From: Planosporangium thailandense
Lineage (GTDB): Bacteria; Actinomycetota; Actinomycetes; Mycobacteriales; Micromonosporaceae
NCBI RefSeq assembly: GCF_011947195.1
Contig: NZ_JAATVY010000001.1
Location: 248,001 to 312,000, forward strand
Direction: 5' to 3'
Length of the DNA: 64,000 nucleotides
In this document: in pieces, positions 35,895 to 45,883 of the stretch
Numbering within the stretch: position 1 is the stretch's first letter
How the letters are laid out: every line of letters starts with the position of its first letter
Program-made: the position numbers and the translations under genes
The notes under the pieces: generated by a model
What the model saw: the letters and a program-made list of their open reading frames with translations, nothing else
The model's database searches: none
Told to the model about the DNA's origin: nothing

Positions 35895-36836
35895 GTGCGG
35901 GCGGACATCACCGTCTTCAGTGGCAGCGCCCATCCCGAGCTCGCCGCCGAGATCTGCGAGCAGCTGGGAGTCCCACTGCAGCCGACGCGGACCACCCGCT
36001 TCGCCAACGACTGCCTGGAGGTGCAGCTACAGGCCAACTGCCGCGAGCGCGACGTCTTCCTGATCCAGCCGCTGGTGCCGCCGGTCCAGGAGAACCTGGT
36101 CGAGCTGCTGCTCATGCTCGACGCGGCGCGGGGCGCCTCGGCGGCGCGCACGACGGTCGTGATGCCGCACTTCGCGTACGCCCGGTCGGACAAGAAGGAC
36201 GCGCCGCGCATCTCCATCGGGGCGCGGCTGGTGGCCGACCTGATGGAGACGGCCGGCGCGGACCGGGTCCTGGCGTTGACGCTGCACTCGCCGCAGGTGC
36301 ACGGGTTCTTCGGCGTCCCGGTCGACCACCTGCACGCGCTGCGGGAACTGGCCAACCACTTCCGCCGGTACGACCTGTCCAACGCCGTGGTCGTCTCGCC
36401 CGACCTGGGCAACGCCAAGGAGGCGGCGCGGTTCGCCAAGATGCTCGACGTGCCGGTCGCGGCCGGCGCCAAGGAGCGGCTGTCCGACGACAAGGTACAC
36501 ATCAGCGCGGTCATCGGTGAGGTCGCCGACCGGGACGTGATCGTGCTCGACGACGAGATCGCCCGCGGCACCACCGTTCTCGAGCTGATGGACCTGCTGC
36601 GCAAGCAGAACGTCCGCTCGATCCGCGTGGCGTGCACCCACGGGCTGTTCGCCGACGGGGCGCTCGATCGCATCGGCGCCGAGGACGACGTACTGGAGAT
36701 CGTCAGTACCAACACGGTGCCGGTCCTGCACGCCTCGCCCAAGCTGCGGGTGCTGTCGATCGCGCCGGCCCTGGCGGAGGCGATGCGGCGCATCCACGAG
36801 GGCGAGTCGGTCAGCGCCCTGTTCGACACGCACTGA
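35895..36836 (+). CDS. Ribose-phosphate pyrophosphokinase family protein (PRPP synthetase paralogue)
   Basis: A 313-residue protein. GTG 35895 follows AAGGAGGA by 4 nt. Two phosphoribosyltransferase-fold halves are visible: FSGSAHPELAAEICEQLG at the N-terminus; VFLIQPL and LLLMLDAARGASAARTTVVM (about residues 70-95); PHFAYARSDKKDAPRISI, the flexible ATP loop with the RxDxKD form; and the PRPP loop VIVLDDEIARGTTVLELM. Housekeeping Prs has DDMIDTxGT in the last motif, so this copy is divergent but keeps the acidic pair and the TT. It may be a secondary PRPP synthetase or a class with a different diphosphate acceptor. It is followed 10 nt later by an AraC regulator. Confidence 0.82.
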   Translation: MRADITVFSGSAHPELAAEICEQLGVPLQPTRTTRFANDCLEVQLQANCRERDVFLIQPLVPPVQENLVELLLMLDAARGASAARTTVVMPHFAYARSDKKDAPRISIGARLVADLMETAGADRVLALTLHSPQVHGFFGVPVDHLHALRELANHFRRYDLSNAVVVSPDLGNAKEAARFAKMLDVPVAAGAKERLSDDKVHISAVIGEVADRDVIVLDDEIARGTTVLELMDLLRKQNVRSIRVACTHGLFADGALDRIGAEDDVLEIVSTNTVPVLHASPKLRVLSIAPALAEAMRRIHEGESVSALFDTH

Positions 36837-36846
36837 GGGCCGGCTG

Positions 36847-37245
36847 ATGAGCCGGGCGGTGGAGGAGTCCAACCGGGCCATGCTGCGGGCCCGCGACGCC
36901 ATGGACCGGGCGTACGCCGAGCCGCTCGACGTACCCGCGCTGGCCCGCATCGCACACCTGTCGGAGGCGCACTTCATCCGTACCTTCCGCGCCACCTTCG
37001 GCGAGACCCCGCACCGCTACCTTCAGCGGCGCCGGGTCGAGCGGGCCATGTACCTGCTGACGCAGACCGGGCGCGACGTCACGGACATCTGCTTCGCGGT
37101 GGGGTTCAGCAGCCTCGGCACGTTCAGTCGGACCTTCCGGCAGATCGTCGGGGAGTCGCCGACGGAGTACCGTCGGCGCACGGTCCCGGTGGGCGTGCCC
37201 GGGTGCTTCGTCAAGGCGTGGATGCGACCCAGCAGTTTTGGATAA
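36847..37245 (+). CDS. Short AraC-family transcriptional regulator
   Basis: A 132-residue protein that is almost only the two-HTH AraC DNA-binding domain: LDVPALARIAHLSEAHFIRTF (first HTH), then HRYLQRRRVERAMYLL and VTDICFAVGFSSLGTFSRTF (second HTH, with GF.S...F..). There is no ligand-binding domain, so it may respond to its level or a partner. It is followed by a VOC protein 35 nt downstream, a common pairing in actinomycetes. Confidence 0.88.
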   Translation: MSRAVEESNRAMLRARDAMDRAYAEPLDVPALARIAHLSEAHFIRTFRATFGETPHRYLQRRRVERAMYLLTQTGRDVTDICFAVGFSSLGTFSRTFRQIVGESPTEYRRRTVPVGVPGCFVKAWMRPSSFG

Positions 37246-37280
37246 GCGGCGGGCCGGCCCGGTGTCATAGCGTTCCGGCC

Positions 37281-37700
37281 ATGACGATCAAATCCATCTC
37301 CCGCTCCCAGATCTACGTCCTCGACCAGGACCAGGCCCTCGACTTCTACGTCGGCAAGCTCGGCATGGAGGTCAACACCGACGCGGACCTCGGCTTCATG
37401 CGCTGGCTCACGGTCAACGTGCCCGGCGACCCGGAGCGCGAGATCCTGCTGGAGCGGCCCGGGCCGCCGGCGCTCGACCCGGCCACCGCCGAGCAGGTCC
37501 GCGAGCTGCTCACCAAGGGCGCCCTGGGCGGCCACCTTTTCATGACCACCGACGACGCGTACAAGACGTACGAGGAGCTGGTGGCGAAGGGCGTGGACAT
37601 CTATGACGAGCCGACCGAGCAGTCGTACGGCATCGACTTCGGCATCCGGGACCCGTTCGGAAACAAGATCCGTATCGGCCAGATGTACCCCCGGGGCTGA
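37281..37700 (+). CDS. VOC/glyoxalase-fold protein
   Basis: A 139-residue protein. The VOC pattern is clear: SQIYVLDQDQALDFYVGKLG at the start, LGGHLFMTTDDAYKTYEELV in the middle (the metal-region His), and FGIRDPFGNKIRIGQ at the end. Glu of ILLE and His fit glyoxalase-type metal ligands. Members include glyoxalases, dioxygenases and fosfomycin/bleomycin-resistance-like proteins. The substrate is unknown. The AraC regulator upstream probably controls it. Confidence 0.86.
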   Translation: MTIKSISRSQIYVLDQDQALDFYVGKLGMEVNTDADLGFMRWLTVNVPGDPEREILLERPGPPALDPATAEQVRELLTKGALGGHLFMTTDDAYKTYEELVAKGVDIYDEPTEQSYGIDFGIRDPFGNKIRIGQMYPRG

Positions 37701-37803
37701 GCCCGTCGCCGGCGACCGACGGGGCGGACGGGCCTACGGCTCCTGATCTCGGCCAGGTGTCAGGATGTACGCCACGTCCGCGACATCCGAAAGGATCACC
37801 ACG

Positions 37804-38379
37804 GTGCTCTCGCTGCCCATCGATCCCGCCGCGAACGAGCTGCTGCGGCGCAGCCCGCTCGCGCTCCTGCTCGGTATGGTCCTCGACCAGCAGATCCCGC
37901 TGGAGCGGGCCTTCAGCGCGCCGTACGACCTGGTGCGCCGGCTCGGCCACGAACCGGACGCGCGCGAGCTGGCCGGGTACGACCCGGAGGCGCTGACGGC
38001 GATCTTCGCTGAGCGTCCGGCCCTCCACCGGTTCCCGAAGGCGATGGCCGTCCGGGCTCAGCAGGTGTGCCAGGTGCTGGTGGACCGCTACGACGGGGAC
38101 ACCGCGCGGCTGTGGACCGAGGCCAGGGACGGCAAGGAGCTGCTCAAGCGGGTTGCCGAGCTACCCGGCTTCGGTAAGCAGAAGGCGCAGATCTTCGTGG
38201 CGCTGCTCGGCAAGCAGCTGGACGTGCGGCCGCCGGGCTGGCGCGAGGCCGCGGGCGGGTACGGCGAGGAGGGCTCGTTCCGGTCGGTCGCCGACATCGT
38301 CGACGAGGCGAGCCTCGCCAAGGTCCGGTCGTACAAGCAGCAGATGAAGGCCGCCGCCAAGGCCCGGCCCGCCGAATGA
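37804..38379 (+). CDS. HhH-GPD-type base-excision DNA repair protein
   Basis: A 191-residue protein. GTG 37804 after AAGGA (37791-37795) gives the family-like start LSLPIDPAANELLRRSPLAL; ATG 37765 would add 13 residues. LLGMVLDQQIPLERAF is typical of the actinobacterial HhH-GPD subfamily, and LPGFGKQKAQIFVALLGKQL is the helix-hairpin-helix. The classic HhH-GPD Lys and Asp of bifunctional glycosylases are not evident, so substrate and activity are open. The stop codon lies inside an inverted repeat. Confidence 0.83.
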   Translation: MLSLPIDPAANELLRRSPLALLLGMVLDQQIPLERAFSAPYDLVRRLGHEPDARELAGYDPEALTAIFAERPALHRFPKAMAVRAQQVCQVLVDRYDGDTARLWTEARDGKELLKRVAELPGFGKQKAQIFVALLGKQLDVRPPGWREAAGGYGEEGSFRSVADIVDEASLAKVRSYKQQMKAAAKARPAE

Positions 38380-38427
38380 TCCTGAAGGATCCTCCGTGTC
38401 AGGGCACGGGAGATCCTTCAGGATCAT
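38376..38427. terminator. Long inverted repeat after the HhH-GPD gene
   Basis: ATGATCCTGAAGGATC (38376-38391) and GATCCTTCAGGATCAT (38412-38427) are perfect 16-bp arms, and the stem extends imperfectly inward through CCGTG/CACGG. Each arm is itself nearly palindromic. The TGA stop of the repair gene (38377-38379) is part of the left arm. It probably terminates transcription before mscL. Confidence 0.7.
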
Positions 38428-38509
38428 GGGGGAGCGCCCGGGCCGCAGGGGTGATCCACCTTTCACCCGTTAGGGTGGGTCGCGTCCCTCCCCCGGGTAC
38501 AGGAGACGC

Positions 38510-38929
38510 ATGTCCATGCTTCGCGGCTTCAAAGACTTCATTATGCGCGGCAACGTCGTCGACCTCGCGGTCGGCGTCGTGATCGGCGCGGCGTTCAACG
38601 GTCTGGTCGGCCAGTTCACCAAGTCGTTCCTCGACCCGCTGATCCGCCTCGCCACCGGCGGCACCGGCCAGGTGCAAGGCGAGTTCGCCATCGGCAAGCA
38701 GCATTTCGACTACGCCGGCTTCATCAACACCGCGATCACCTTCCTGCTCACCGCGGCCACGCTGTACTTCCTGGTCGTGCTGCCGATGAACAAGCTCGCC
38801 GAGCGCCGCGCCCGCGGGCAGGAGCCGAAGCCGAAGGCGCCGAGCGAGGAGATCCTGCTGCTGCGCGAGATCCGGGACGCCCTGGCCGGCCCCCGGCAGG
38901 AGGTGGCGCACCCGGACGGGCAGCGGTAG
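38510..38929 (+). CDS. mscL: Large-conductance mechanosensitive channel MscL
   Basis: A 139-residue protein with its ATG 3 nt after GGAGAC. The N-terminus MLRGFKDFIMRGNVVDLAVG and TM1 VGVVIGAAFNGLVGQF with the Gly-rich pore lining, then a periplasmic loop (IRLATGGTGQVQGEF) and TM2 (INTAITFLLTAATLYFLVVL), match MscL. The C-terminal helix EEILLLREIRDAL is the cytoplasmic bundle. It forms a pentameric safety valve released on hypo-osmotic shock. It probably has its own promoter after the preceding hairpin. Confidence 0.94.
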   Translation: MSMLRGFKDFIMRGNVVDLAVGVVIGAAFNGLVGQFTKSFLDPLIRLATGGTGQVQGEFAIGKQHFDYAGFINTAITFLLTAATLYFLVVLPMNKLAERRARGQEPKPKAPSEEILLLREIRDALAGPRQEVAHPDGQR

Positions 38930-39063
38930 CGATCGCGGGTAGCGGCGGGCGCGGGTAGCGGGCGGGCGCGGCAGCGTCCGCCTTCGATGCCCGGTGACGG
39001 TGGCCACCGCGCGGGTCGGGTGCAAGACTCGGGAAGGGCCTTCGGGTTCAGAGAGGCGGCCAG

Positions 39064-39450
39064 GTGAAACGACAGGGGCGCCGGCCGGTGCTCATCACCG
39101 ACGCCGAGCCGAGCCAGGACGACCAGCTGCGGATGCGGGAGATCCGGTACCTGATCATGATGTCGATCAGGGCGCTCCTGCTGATCGTGGCTGCCGTGCT
39201 GGTGGGGCTGCGCGTGCCGCTGCTGCCCCTGTGGCTGGTGCTGTGCGTGGTCGGGATGGTGCTGCTGCCGTGGCTCGCGGTGATCCTGGCCAATGACCGG
39301 CCACCCAAGGAGCAGCACCGGCTGTCCCACCGCCTGCATCACCGCGCCCGCGTCGAGGAGCCGCCGCAGAACGCGATCGGGGCGCCCCGCGAGCCGACCG
39401 TCATCGACGCCGACGAGCTGCGCCGCGAGGAGTCGCACCCCGAGCGGTAG
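39064..39450 (+). CDS. DUF3099 membrane protein
   Basis: A 128-residue protein with an ATG behind GAGAGGCGGC. The start has VLITDAEPSQDDQLRMREIRY, the usual DUF3099 opening (LITDA...S...R...Y). Two TM helices follow (about residues 34-54 and 57-77, WLVLCVVGMVLLPWLAVILAND). The tail is cytoplasmic, rich in charged residues. The role is unknown; the family is confined to actinobacteria. It converges with the PfkB kinase gene across a direct repeat. Confidence 0.85.
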   Translation: MKRQGRRPVLITDAEPSQDDQLRMREIRYLIMMSIRALLLIVAAVLVGLRVPLLPLWLVLCVVGMVLLPWLAVILANDRPPKEQHRLSHRLHHRARVEEPPQNAIGAPREPTVIDADELRREESHPER

Positions 39451-39455
39451 GGCGC

Positions 39456-39510
39456 CTCAGGAGCGTGTCGCGTCCTCAGCAGTGGGCCGTCTCAGGAGCG
39501 TGTCGCGTCC
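39456..39510. repeat. Direct repeat duplicating the 3' end of the PfkB kinase gene
   Basis: CTCAGGAGCGTGTCGCGTCC occurs at 39456-39475 and again exactly at 39491-39510. The following 15 bases (AGCAGTGGGCC versus GGCGGTGGGGC) are also similar, so the unit is about 35 bp. The second copy is the kinase's last codons plus stop on the minus strand; the first lies beyond the stop as a vestigial copy. Confidence 0.85.
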
Positions 39511-40397
39511 CCGGCGGTGGGGCGCCCGCCGATCAGCCCGATCGCGGCGGCGCCCAGGCTCGTGCCCGCGCGGAGCGCCTCGGCGGGAGATCCGCCGGAC
39601 AGCCACGCCGCCAGCAGCCCCGCGGTGAAGGCGTCCCCGGCTCCGGTCGCGTCCACCACCGAAACCGGCTGCGCCGCCGCCTCGATCACCTCACCGCGGG
39701 CGCGGGCCCAGACGGCGCCGGCGGCGCCGCACTTGACCACCGCGCGTCCGGCCGAGGCGGCCAGTCGTGCGGCCAGCTCCGCCGGGGCGGCCTCGCCCAC
39801 CAGTACGGCGGCCTCCTGCCGGTTGGCCAGGATGAGGTCGACCCCTTCGACGCAGGACAGGATCTCCGCCGGCCCGACGCGCCGCATGATCGCCGCGGCC
39901 GCGAGGTCGACGCTCGTGGTGAGACCGTGGCGGCGGGCGGCGGCGAGCGCGTACCGCCCGGCCTCACGCGCTGGCGGCGCCAGCAGCACGTATCCCGACA
40001 GGTGCAGGTGGCGCGCGCCGGAAGCGAGCCCGGCATCCACGTCGGCCGGGGAGAGCAGGAGATTGGCACCACGGTCGCTCAGCATCGTCCGCTCCCCGCC
40101 GTGGGAGACGACCACCACGCTGCCGGTCGCCGCGCCCTCGGCGCGTCGCACCACCGCCCGTACGCCCAGGTCGGTGAGCTCGGCCACCCGGTCGGCGCCG
40201 GCACCGTCCGCGCCGACCACGCCGACGAACGCGGTCGGTACGCCCGAAGCGGCGAGCCAGGCCGCGGTGTTGGCGCCGGAGCCGCCGCCCCGCACGGCCA
40301 CCGCCGCAGGGATGTCCGAGCCGGCCACCAACGGCTGCCCGGATACGGCGACCACGTCGGTGACCAGGTCACCGACGACGACCGCGACGGTCGTCAC
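39492..40397 (-). CDS. psuK: PfkB-family carbohydrate kinase (probable pseudouridine kinase)
   Basis: A 301-residue ribokinase-fold protein. [18 protein letters not shown] is PfkB signature 1, and [18 protein letters not shown] is signature 2 with the catalytic Asp in GAGD. The ATG overlaps the psuG stop (ATGA). PsuK phosphorylates pseudouridine so that PsuG can split it to uracil and ribose 5-phosphate. Context is the main reason to name it; ribokinase or adenosine kinase activity is possible from sequence alone. Confidence 0.85.
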   Translation of the reverse strand: MTTVAVVVGDLVTDVVAVSGQPLVAGSDIPAAVAVRGGGSGANTAAWLAASGVPTAFVGVVGADGAGADRVAELTDLGVRAVVRRAEGAATGSVVVVSHGGERTMLSDRGANLLLSPADVDAGLASGARHLHLSGYVLLAPPAREAGRYALAAARRHGLTTSVDLAAAAIMRRVGPAEILSCVEGVDLILANRQEAAVLVGEAAPAELAARLAASAGRAVVKCGAAGAVWARARGEVIEAAAQPVSVVDATGAGDAFTAGLLAAWLSGGSPAEALRAGTSLGAAAIGLIGGRPTAGDATRS

Positions 40398-41311
40398 GAT
40401 CGGGCGGAGGCGACCGCCACCTCCGCGGCGAGCCGGGCGTTGCGCAGGATGATCCGTACGTTCACGGCGAGACTGCGGCCTCCCGTCGCGGAGTGGAAGT
40501 GGGCCAGCAGGTACGGCGTGACCGCCTTGCCGGTGATCCCCTCGGCCGCCAGGCCGGCCAGCCCCTCGGCGAGTACCCGGTCGTGCAGATCGGGGTCGAG
40601 CTGTTCGTCGGCCGGCAGCGGGTTCGCCACGATCAGGCCGGCGCGCGACACGGCGTGGGTCCGGCGGGCCCGCATGATCTGCGCCACCTCGTCGGGGGTC
40701 TGCACCGACCAGTCCAGATCGTGTCCGCTGTCGCTGAGGTAGAAGCCGGGGAACCGGCGGGTGCCGTACCCCACGACGGGTACGCCGAGCGTTTCCAGGC
40801 GCTCCAGCGTCGCGCCGATGTCCAGGATCGACTTCACGCCGGCGCAGATCACCGTGATCGGGGTGTGCGACAGTGCGGTGAGGTCGGCCGATTCGTCGAA
40901 GCTCTCCGCCGCGGCCCGGTGCACGCCACCGAGCCCGCCGGTGGCGAACACCCCGATGCCGACGCCCGCGGCGACGGCGGCGGTGGCGGCGACGGTCGTG
41001 GCGCCGTCCGAGCCCGCCACGGCGGCCACGGCCAGGTCGCGTACCGAAAGCTTGGCGACCCCGTCGGCGGTCGCGAGCCGGGTGAGCTGCACCTCGTCGA
41101 GCCCCACGATGAGCCGCCCGCCGACCATGCCGATCGTCGCCGGAACGGCGCCCGCGTCGCGTACGGTCTGCTCGATCTCCTGCGCGACCTTCAGGTTGTC
41201 CGGCCGCGGCAGCCCGTGCGACACGATCGTGCTTTCCAACGCCACGACCGGCTGACCGGCCTGGAGTGCCGCGGCCACCTCGGGCCGGAGGCTGATCGAG
41301 AAGTCGTCCAC
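40394..41311 (-). CDS. psuG: Pseudouridine-5'-phosphate glycosidase
   Basis: A 305-residue protein. [19 protein letters not shown] at the start is the PsuG hallmark. [22 protein letters not shown] (catalytic Lys region), [13 protein letters not shown] and [14 protein letters not shown] all follow the family. It reversibly cleaves pseudouridine 5'-phosphate into uracil and ribose 5-phosphate, salvaging modified RNA bases. It is upstream of and overlapping with the kinase, so both are one transcript. Confidence 0.94.
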   Translation of the reverse strand: MDDFSISLRPEVAAALQAGQPVVALESTIVSHGLPRPDNLKVAQEIEQTVRDAGAVPATIGMVGGRLIVGLDEVQLTRLATADGVAKLSVRDLAVAAVAGSDGATTVAATAAVAAGVGIGVFATGGLGGVHRAAAESFDESADLTALSHTPITVICAGVKSILDIGATLERLETLGVPVVGYGTRRFPGFYLSDSGHDLDWSVQTPDEVAQIMRARRTHAVSRAGLIVANPLPADEQLDPDLHDRVLAEGLAGLAAEGITGKAVTPYLLAHFHSATGGRSLAVNVRIILRNARLAAEVAVASARS

Positions 41312-41437
41312 GACGACACCCTACGGCCCGCTGCCGGCCCGCCTGCCGTTCGCCCGTCGTGCCGGCCGCCTGGCAGACTGGGATGTCCGTACCGTCAGGC
41401 GCCGCGCACGGTGCCGCTGGCAGAAAGGGAGCGTGTG

Positions 41438-41680
41438 GTGGCCACTGGTCCCGAGTCCAACACCGACACCATCGTCGAAGAACGGGTCGACTACCGCCTC
41501 GACGAGGGCGACCACGAGCGGTTCTCGCACTACGTGCCGAAGGACAAGCTCATGCAGGCGATGGTGGAGGGTGTTCCGGTACGCGCGCTGTGCGGCAAGC
41601 TGTGGGTGCCCTCGCGCGACCCGCAGCGGTTCCCGGTGTGCCCCGAGTGCAAGCGCATCTACGACGAGGTGCCCGAGTAG
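41438..41680 (+). CDS. DUF3039 zinc-ribbon protein
   Basis: An 80-residue protein. Two adjacent GTG codons (41435, 41438) can start it; 41438 has the better distance to AAAGGGAG. The DUF3039 core reads DEGDHERFSHYVPKDKLMQA, then VRALCGKLWVPSRDPQRFP and VCPECKRIYDE. The three cysteines plus a His give a probable zinc site. The family is conserved in actinobacteria without a known role and is often close to an SF2 helicase gene, as here. Confidence 0.85.
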   Translation: MATGPESNTDTIVEERVDYRLDEGDHERFSHYVPKDKLMQAMVEGVPVRALCGKLWVPSRDPQRFPVCPECKRIYDEVPE

Positions 41681-41902
41681 CGGCTCCCGGCCTTTGATGT
41701 TTGTCACGTTCCGTGCCGGCCTGATTTAAGGCCGGCGCGCGGGCGCGGTGCGGCTTCGATCCGTCCACCGGCGGTTAAGCTTCAGCTACGCCTTCGCGGC
41801 CCGGCTCGCCCCTGTGGTCTGCCCGCCGCGGGGGCTGATTCGTGTTCGGCGATCGGCGTCATGCTCGGCGATCGGCCGAAGGTCATCACGGGAGGGGAGT
41901 GC

Positions 41903-43627
41903 ATGCCGCCGCGTCCAGTACCGGAGGCCAGCCCCAGTCTTCGAGCCTGGCAGCGCAAAGCCCTGGTGTCGTACCTGCGCCGGCCCACCGAGGATTTCCT
42001 CGCCGTCGCGACGCCGGGCGCGGGCAAGACCACCTTCGCCCTGCGCATCGCCGCCGAGTTACTGGCCGACGGGACGGTCGACGCGGTCACGGTGGTCGCG
42101 CCGACCGAGCACCTCAAGGTCCAGTGGGCCGCTGCTGCCGGGCGGGTCGGCATCCAACTCGACCCGACGTTCCGCAACTCCGACATCCACTCGTCGGCCG
42201 ACTTCCACGGGGCCGTCCTGACGTACGCGCAGGTCGGCATGGCGCCGGACGTCCACCGGCGGCGGACGATGACCCGAAAGACGCTCGTGATCCTCGACGA
42301 GATCCACCATGCGGGTGACTCGCGCTCCTGGGGCGACGGCGTCAAGGTCGCGTTCGAGCCGGCGGTACGCCGGTTGATGCTCACGGGTACCCCGTTCCGC
42401 TCCGACGACAACCCGATCCCGTTCGTGCAGTACGAGCGGGGGCCGGACGGGTTGCCCCGGTCGCGCGCCGACAGCGTGTACGGGTACTCCGACGCTCTCG
42501 CCGACGGCGTCGTGCGCCCGGTGATCTTCCTTGCGTACTCGGGGGAGACCCGGTGGCGCACCTCGGCCGGCGACGAGCTCGCCGCCCGGCTGGGCGAGCC
42601 GATGACCCAGGATCTGGTCGCCCAGGCCTGGCGTACCGCGCTCGACCCGCGCGGGGACTGGATGCCACAGGTGCTGCGGGCGGCCGACGCGCGGCTGCGG
42701 GTGAAGCGGGCGGGTGGCATGCCCGACGCGGGTGGTCTCGTGATCGCGAGCGACCAGCAGTCCGCCCGGGCGTACGCGAAGCTTCTGCACGAAATCACCG
42801 GCGAGAAGGCGACGGTGGTGTTGTCCGACGACGACGGTGCCTCGGGCCGGATCGCGGAGTTCTCCGCGTCGGACGATCGCTGGCTGGTCGCCGTACGGAT
42901 GGTCTCCGAAGGTGTCGACATCCCGCGCCTCGCGGTCGGCGTGTACGCCACCAGCTCCTCCACGCCGCTGTTCTTCGCCCAGGCCATCGGCCGGTTCGTG
43001 CGGGCCCGCCGACCCGGTGAGACGGCGACGGTGTTCCTCCCGAGCGTGCCCCACCTGCTCGGGCTGGCCAGCGAGATGGAGGTGCAGCGCGACCACGTGC
43101 TCGGCGAGCCCAAGCGCCGCGAGGGCTTCGACGACGAGCTGCTGGAGCGCGCGCAGCGCAACGAGCAGGCCAGCGGTGAGCTGGAGAAGCAGTTCGAGGC
43201 GCTGAGCGCCACCGCCGAGCTCGACCAGGTGATCTTCGACGGTGCGTCGTTCGGCACGCCGGTTCAGGCCGGTACCCCCGAGGAGGAGGAGTACCTGGGC
43301 CTTCCCGGTCTCCTCACGCCCGACCAGGTGGCCACGCTGCTGTCGAAGCGGCAGGCCGAGCAGGTCGCGGCGGAGGCCCGCCGCCGGTCGACCGCGGTCG
43401 CCGAGCAGCCGGTCACGCCCCGGCAGGCCGGCCCGACCACCGCGGGGGAGCGGCGCATCGTGCTGCGCCGCCAGCTCAACGCGCTGGTCAACGCCCACCA
43501 CCACCGCACCGGGCTACCCCACGGGAAGATCCACGCGGAGCTGCGCCGCCGGTGCGGCGGCCCGCCGAGCGCCCAGGCGACGATCGAGCAGCTCGAGGAG
43601 CGGATCGCGACGATCCAGAGTCTGTAG
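41903..43627 (+). CDS. Superfamily 2 DEAD/DEAH-box helicase
   Basis: A 574-residue protein. ATG 41903 after GGAGGGGAG is chosen over the in-frame ATG 41861. Walker A is VATPGAGKTTFALRIAAE, motif II is VILDEIHHAGDSRSWGD (DEIH), motif III is LTGTPFRSDD, and motif VI is QAIGRFVRARRPGE. The helicase core covers about residues 20-390; a C-terminal ~180-residue tail has a coiled-coil-like EELLERAQRNEQASGELEK-type segment. It resembles ResIII/XPB-type translocases and is conserved in actinobacteria. The substrate is unknown. It is separated from the DUF3039 gene by 222 bp. Confidence 0.87.
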   Translation: MPPRPVPEASPSLRAWQRKALVSYLRRPTEDFLAVATPGAGKTTFALRIAAELLADGTVDAVTVVAPTEHLKVQWAAAAGRVGIQLDPTFRNSDIHSSADFHGAVLTYAQVGMAPDVHRRRTMTRKTLVILDEIHHAGDSRSWGDGVKVAFEPAVRRLMLTGTPFRSDDNPIPFVQYERGPDGLPRSRADSVYGYSDALADGVVRPVIFLAYSGETRWRTSAGDELAARLGEPMTQDLVAQAWRTALDPRGDWMPQVLRAADARLRVKRAGGMPDAGGLVIASDQQSARAYAKLLHEITGEKATVVLSDDDGASGRIAEFSASDDRWLVAVRMVSEGVDIPRLAVGVYATSSSTPLFFAQAIGRFVRARRPGETATVFLPSVPHLLGLASEMEVQRDHVLGEPKRREGFDDELLERAQRNEQASGELEKQFEALSATAELDQVIFDGASFGTPVQAGTPEEEEYLGLPGLLTPDQVATLLSKRQAEQVAAEARRRSTAVAEQPVTPRQAGPTTAGERRIVLRRQLNALVNAHHHRTGLPHGKIHAELRRRCGGPPSAQATIEQLEERIATIQSL

Positions 43628-43690
43628 GCCATCCAGAGTCTGTAGGCCGCAAGATCTGCGCGACGCAGTCAAGATCCGCGCGACGCAGTC
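43613..43690. repeat. Two adjacent short tandem duplications at the helicase 3' end
   Basis: ATCCAGAGTCTGTAGGCC occurs twice head-to-tail (43613-43630 and 43631-43648) and includes the helicase stop TAG. After GC, AAGATCTGCGCGACGCAGTC (43651-43670) is followed by the same 20 bases with one change (43671-43690). Both look like replication-slippage duplications. Confidence 0.9.
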
Positions 43691-43714
43691 AAGCGGGCCG
43701 GCCGGAAAAAGCCG

Positions 43715-43740
43715 CAGGGCGCCCCCTCGGGGGCGCCCTG
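43715..43740. terminator. Bidirectional hairpin terminator
   Basis: CAGGGCGCCCC (43715-43725) and GGGGCGCCCTG (43730-43740) form a perfect 11-bp stem with a 4-nt loop between the convergent helicase and small zinc-ribbon genes. On the minus strand the stem is followed by CGGCTTTTTCC, giving a T5 tract, so termination of the small gene is especially clear. Confidence 0.87.
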
Positions 43741-43755
43741 TGAAATATCAGACCG

Positions 43756-43992
43756 TCAGTTGGCCATCAACTCGGTGCCGCGCCAGGTGAACTCCGGAGC
43801 GACGGCTACCGAGACTGCGATCTTCGCCAGCTGTTCGGCGTACTTGTTCGCGTGGTGTCCGCAGAACACGAGCTCGCCGCCTTCGGCCACTCGTACCCGC
43901 AGCTTTCCCGCAGCGTTGCAGCGGTCGCACCGTTCATCGGTGGCGGGCGCCACCAGCTCCGGCGGCGGCGTGAGAGTCGGGGTCATCGCCAT
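43756..43992 (-). CDS. Small zinc-ribbon protein, DUF7455-like
   Basis: A 78-residue protein with an ATG behind AAAGGAGGAT. ERCDRCNAAGKLRV and LVFCGHHANKYAEQL form a C-x2-C ... C-x-H-H cluster typical of a small zinc ribbon. It ends with EFTWRGTELM. It is widespread in actinobacteria, often near the principal sigma factor. The role is unknown; binding to RNA polymerase or nucleic acid is only a guess. Confidence 0.82.
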   Translation of the reverse strand: MAMTPTLTPPPELVAPATDERCDRCNAAGKLRVRVAEGGELVFCGHHANKYAEQLAKIAVSVAVAPEFTWRGTELMAN

Positions 43993-44260
43993 CCTCCTTT
44001 AGTCGTCACCGACGAACGCATCTCATACGTTGCCGTTTCACACATCGTTCAACATGGCCCGGGCCCTGAGCCTTCCCTGCTGACCTACGGGACAAAGGTC
44101 ACAGTTCCGGTCCTGGGTACCAGCGTCGTGTCGTGCTCCTAGCCTGCCACACAACCGATCACAAATCCGTATACCCCTTGGTGCTGGGGTACGGACGTGC
44201 GGTCGGTGTGGCCGCAGACACACCGCTAAGTAGCCGTTCGTACGATTTCGTACCCGAAGA

Positions 44261-45883
<1,623 letters not shown>

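Noticed and set aside
39465-40742. 425-codon plus-strand frame across the PfkB kinase
   Set aside because: Arg/Gly/Ala-rich shadow. The minus strand carries full PfkB signatures and PsuG motifs.
42059-43504. Long minus-strand open frame opposite the helicase
   Set aside because: Its codon use reflects the complement of GC-rich third positions of the helicase. No family motif or ribosome site; treated as a shadow frame.
44221-44260. TTCGTAC direct repeat near the hrdB stop as a terminator
   Set aside because: TTCGTACGATTTCGTAC can fold only weakly and overlaps low-complexity sequence. It is too weak to call; the 268-bp gap 43993-44260 otherwise shows no gene.
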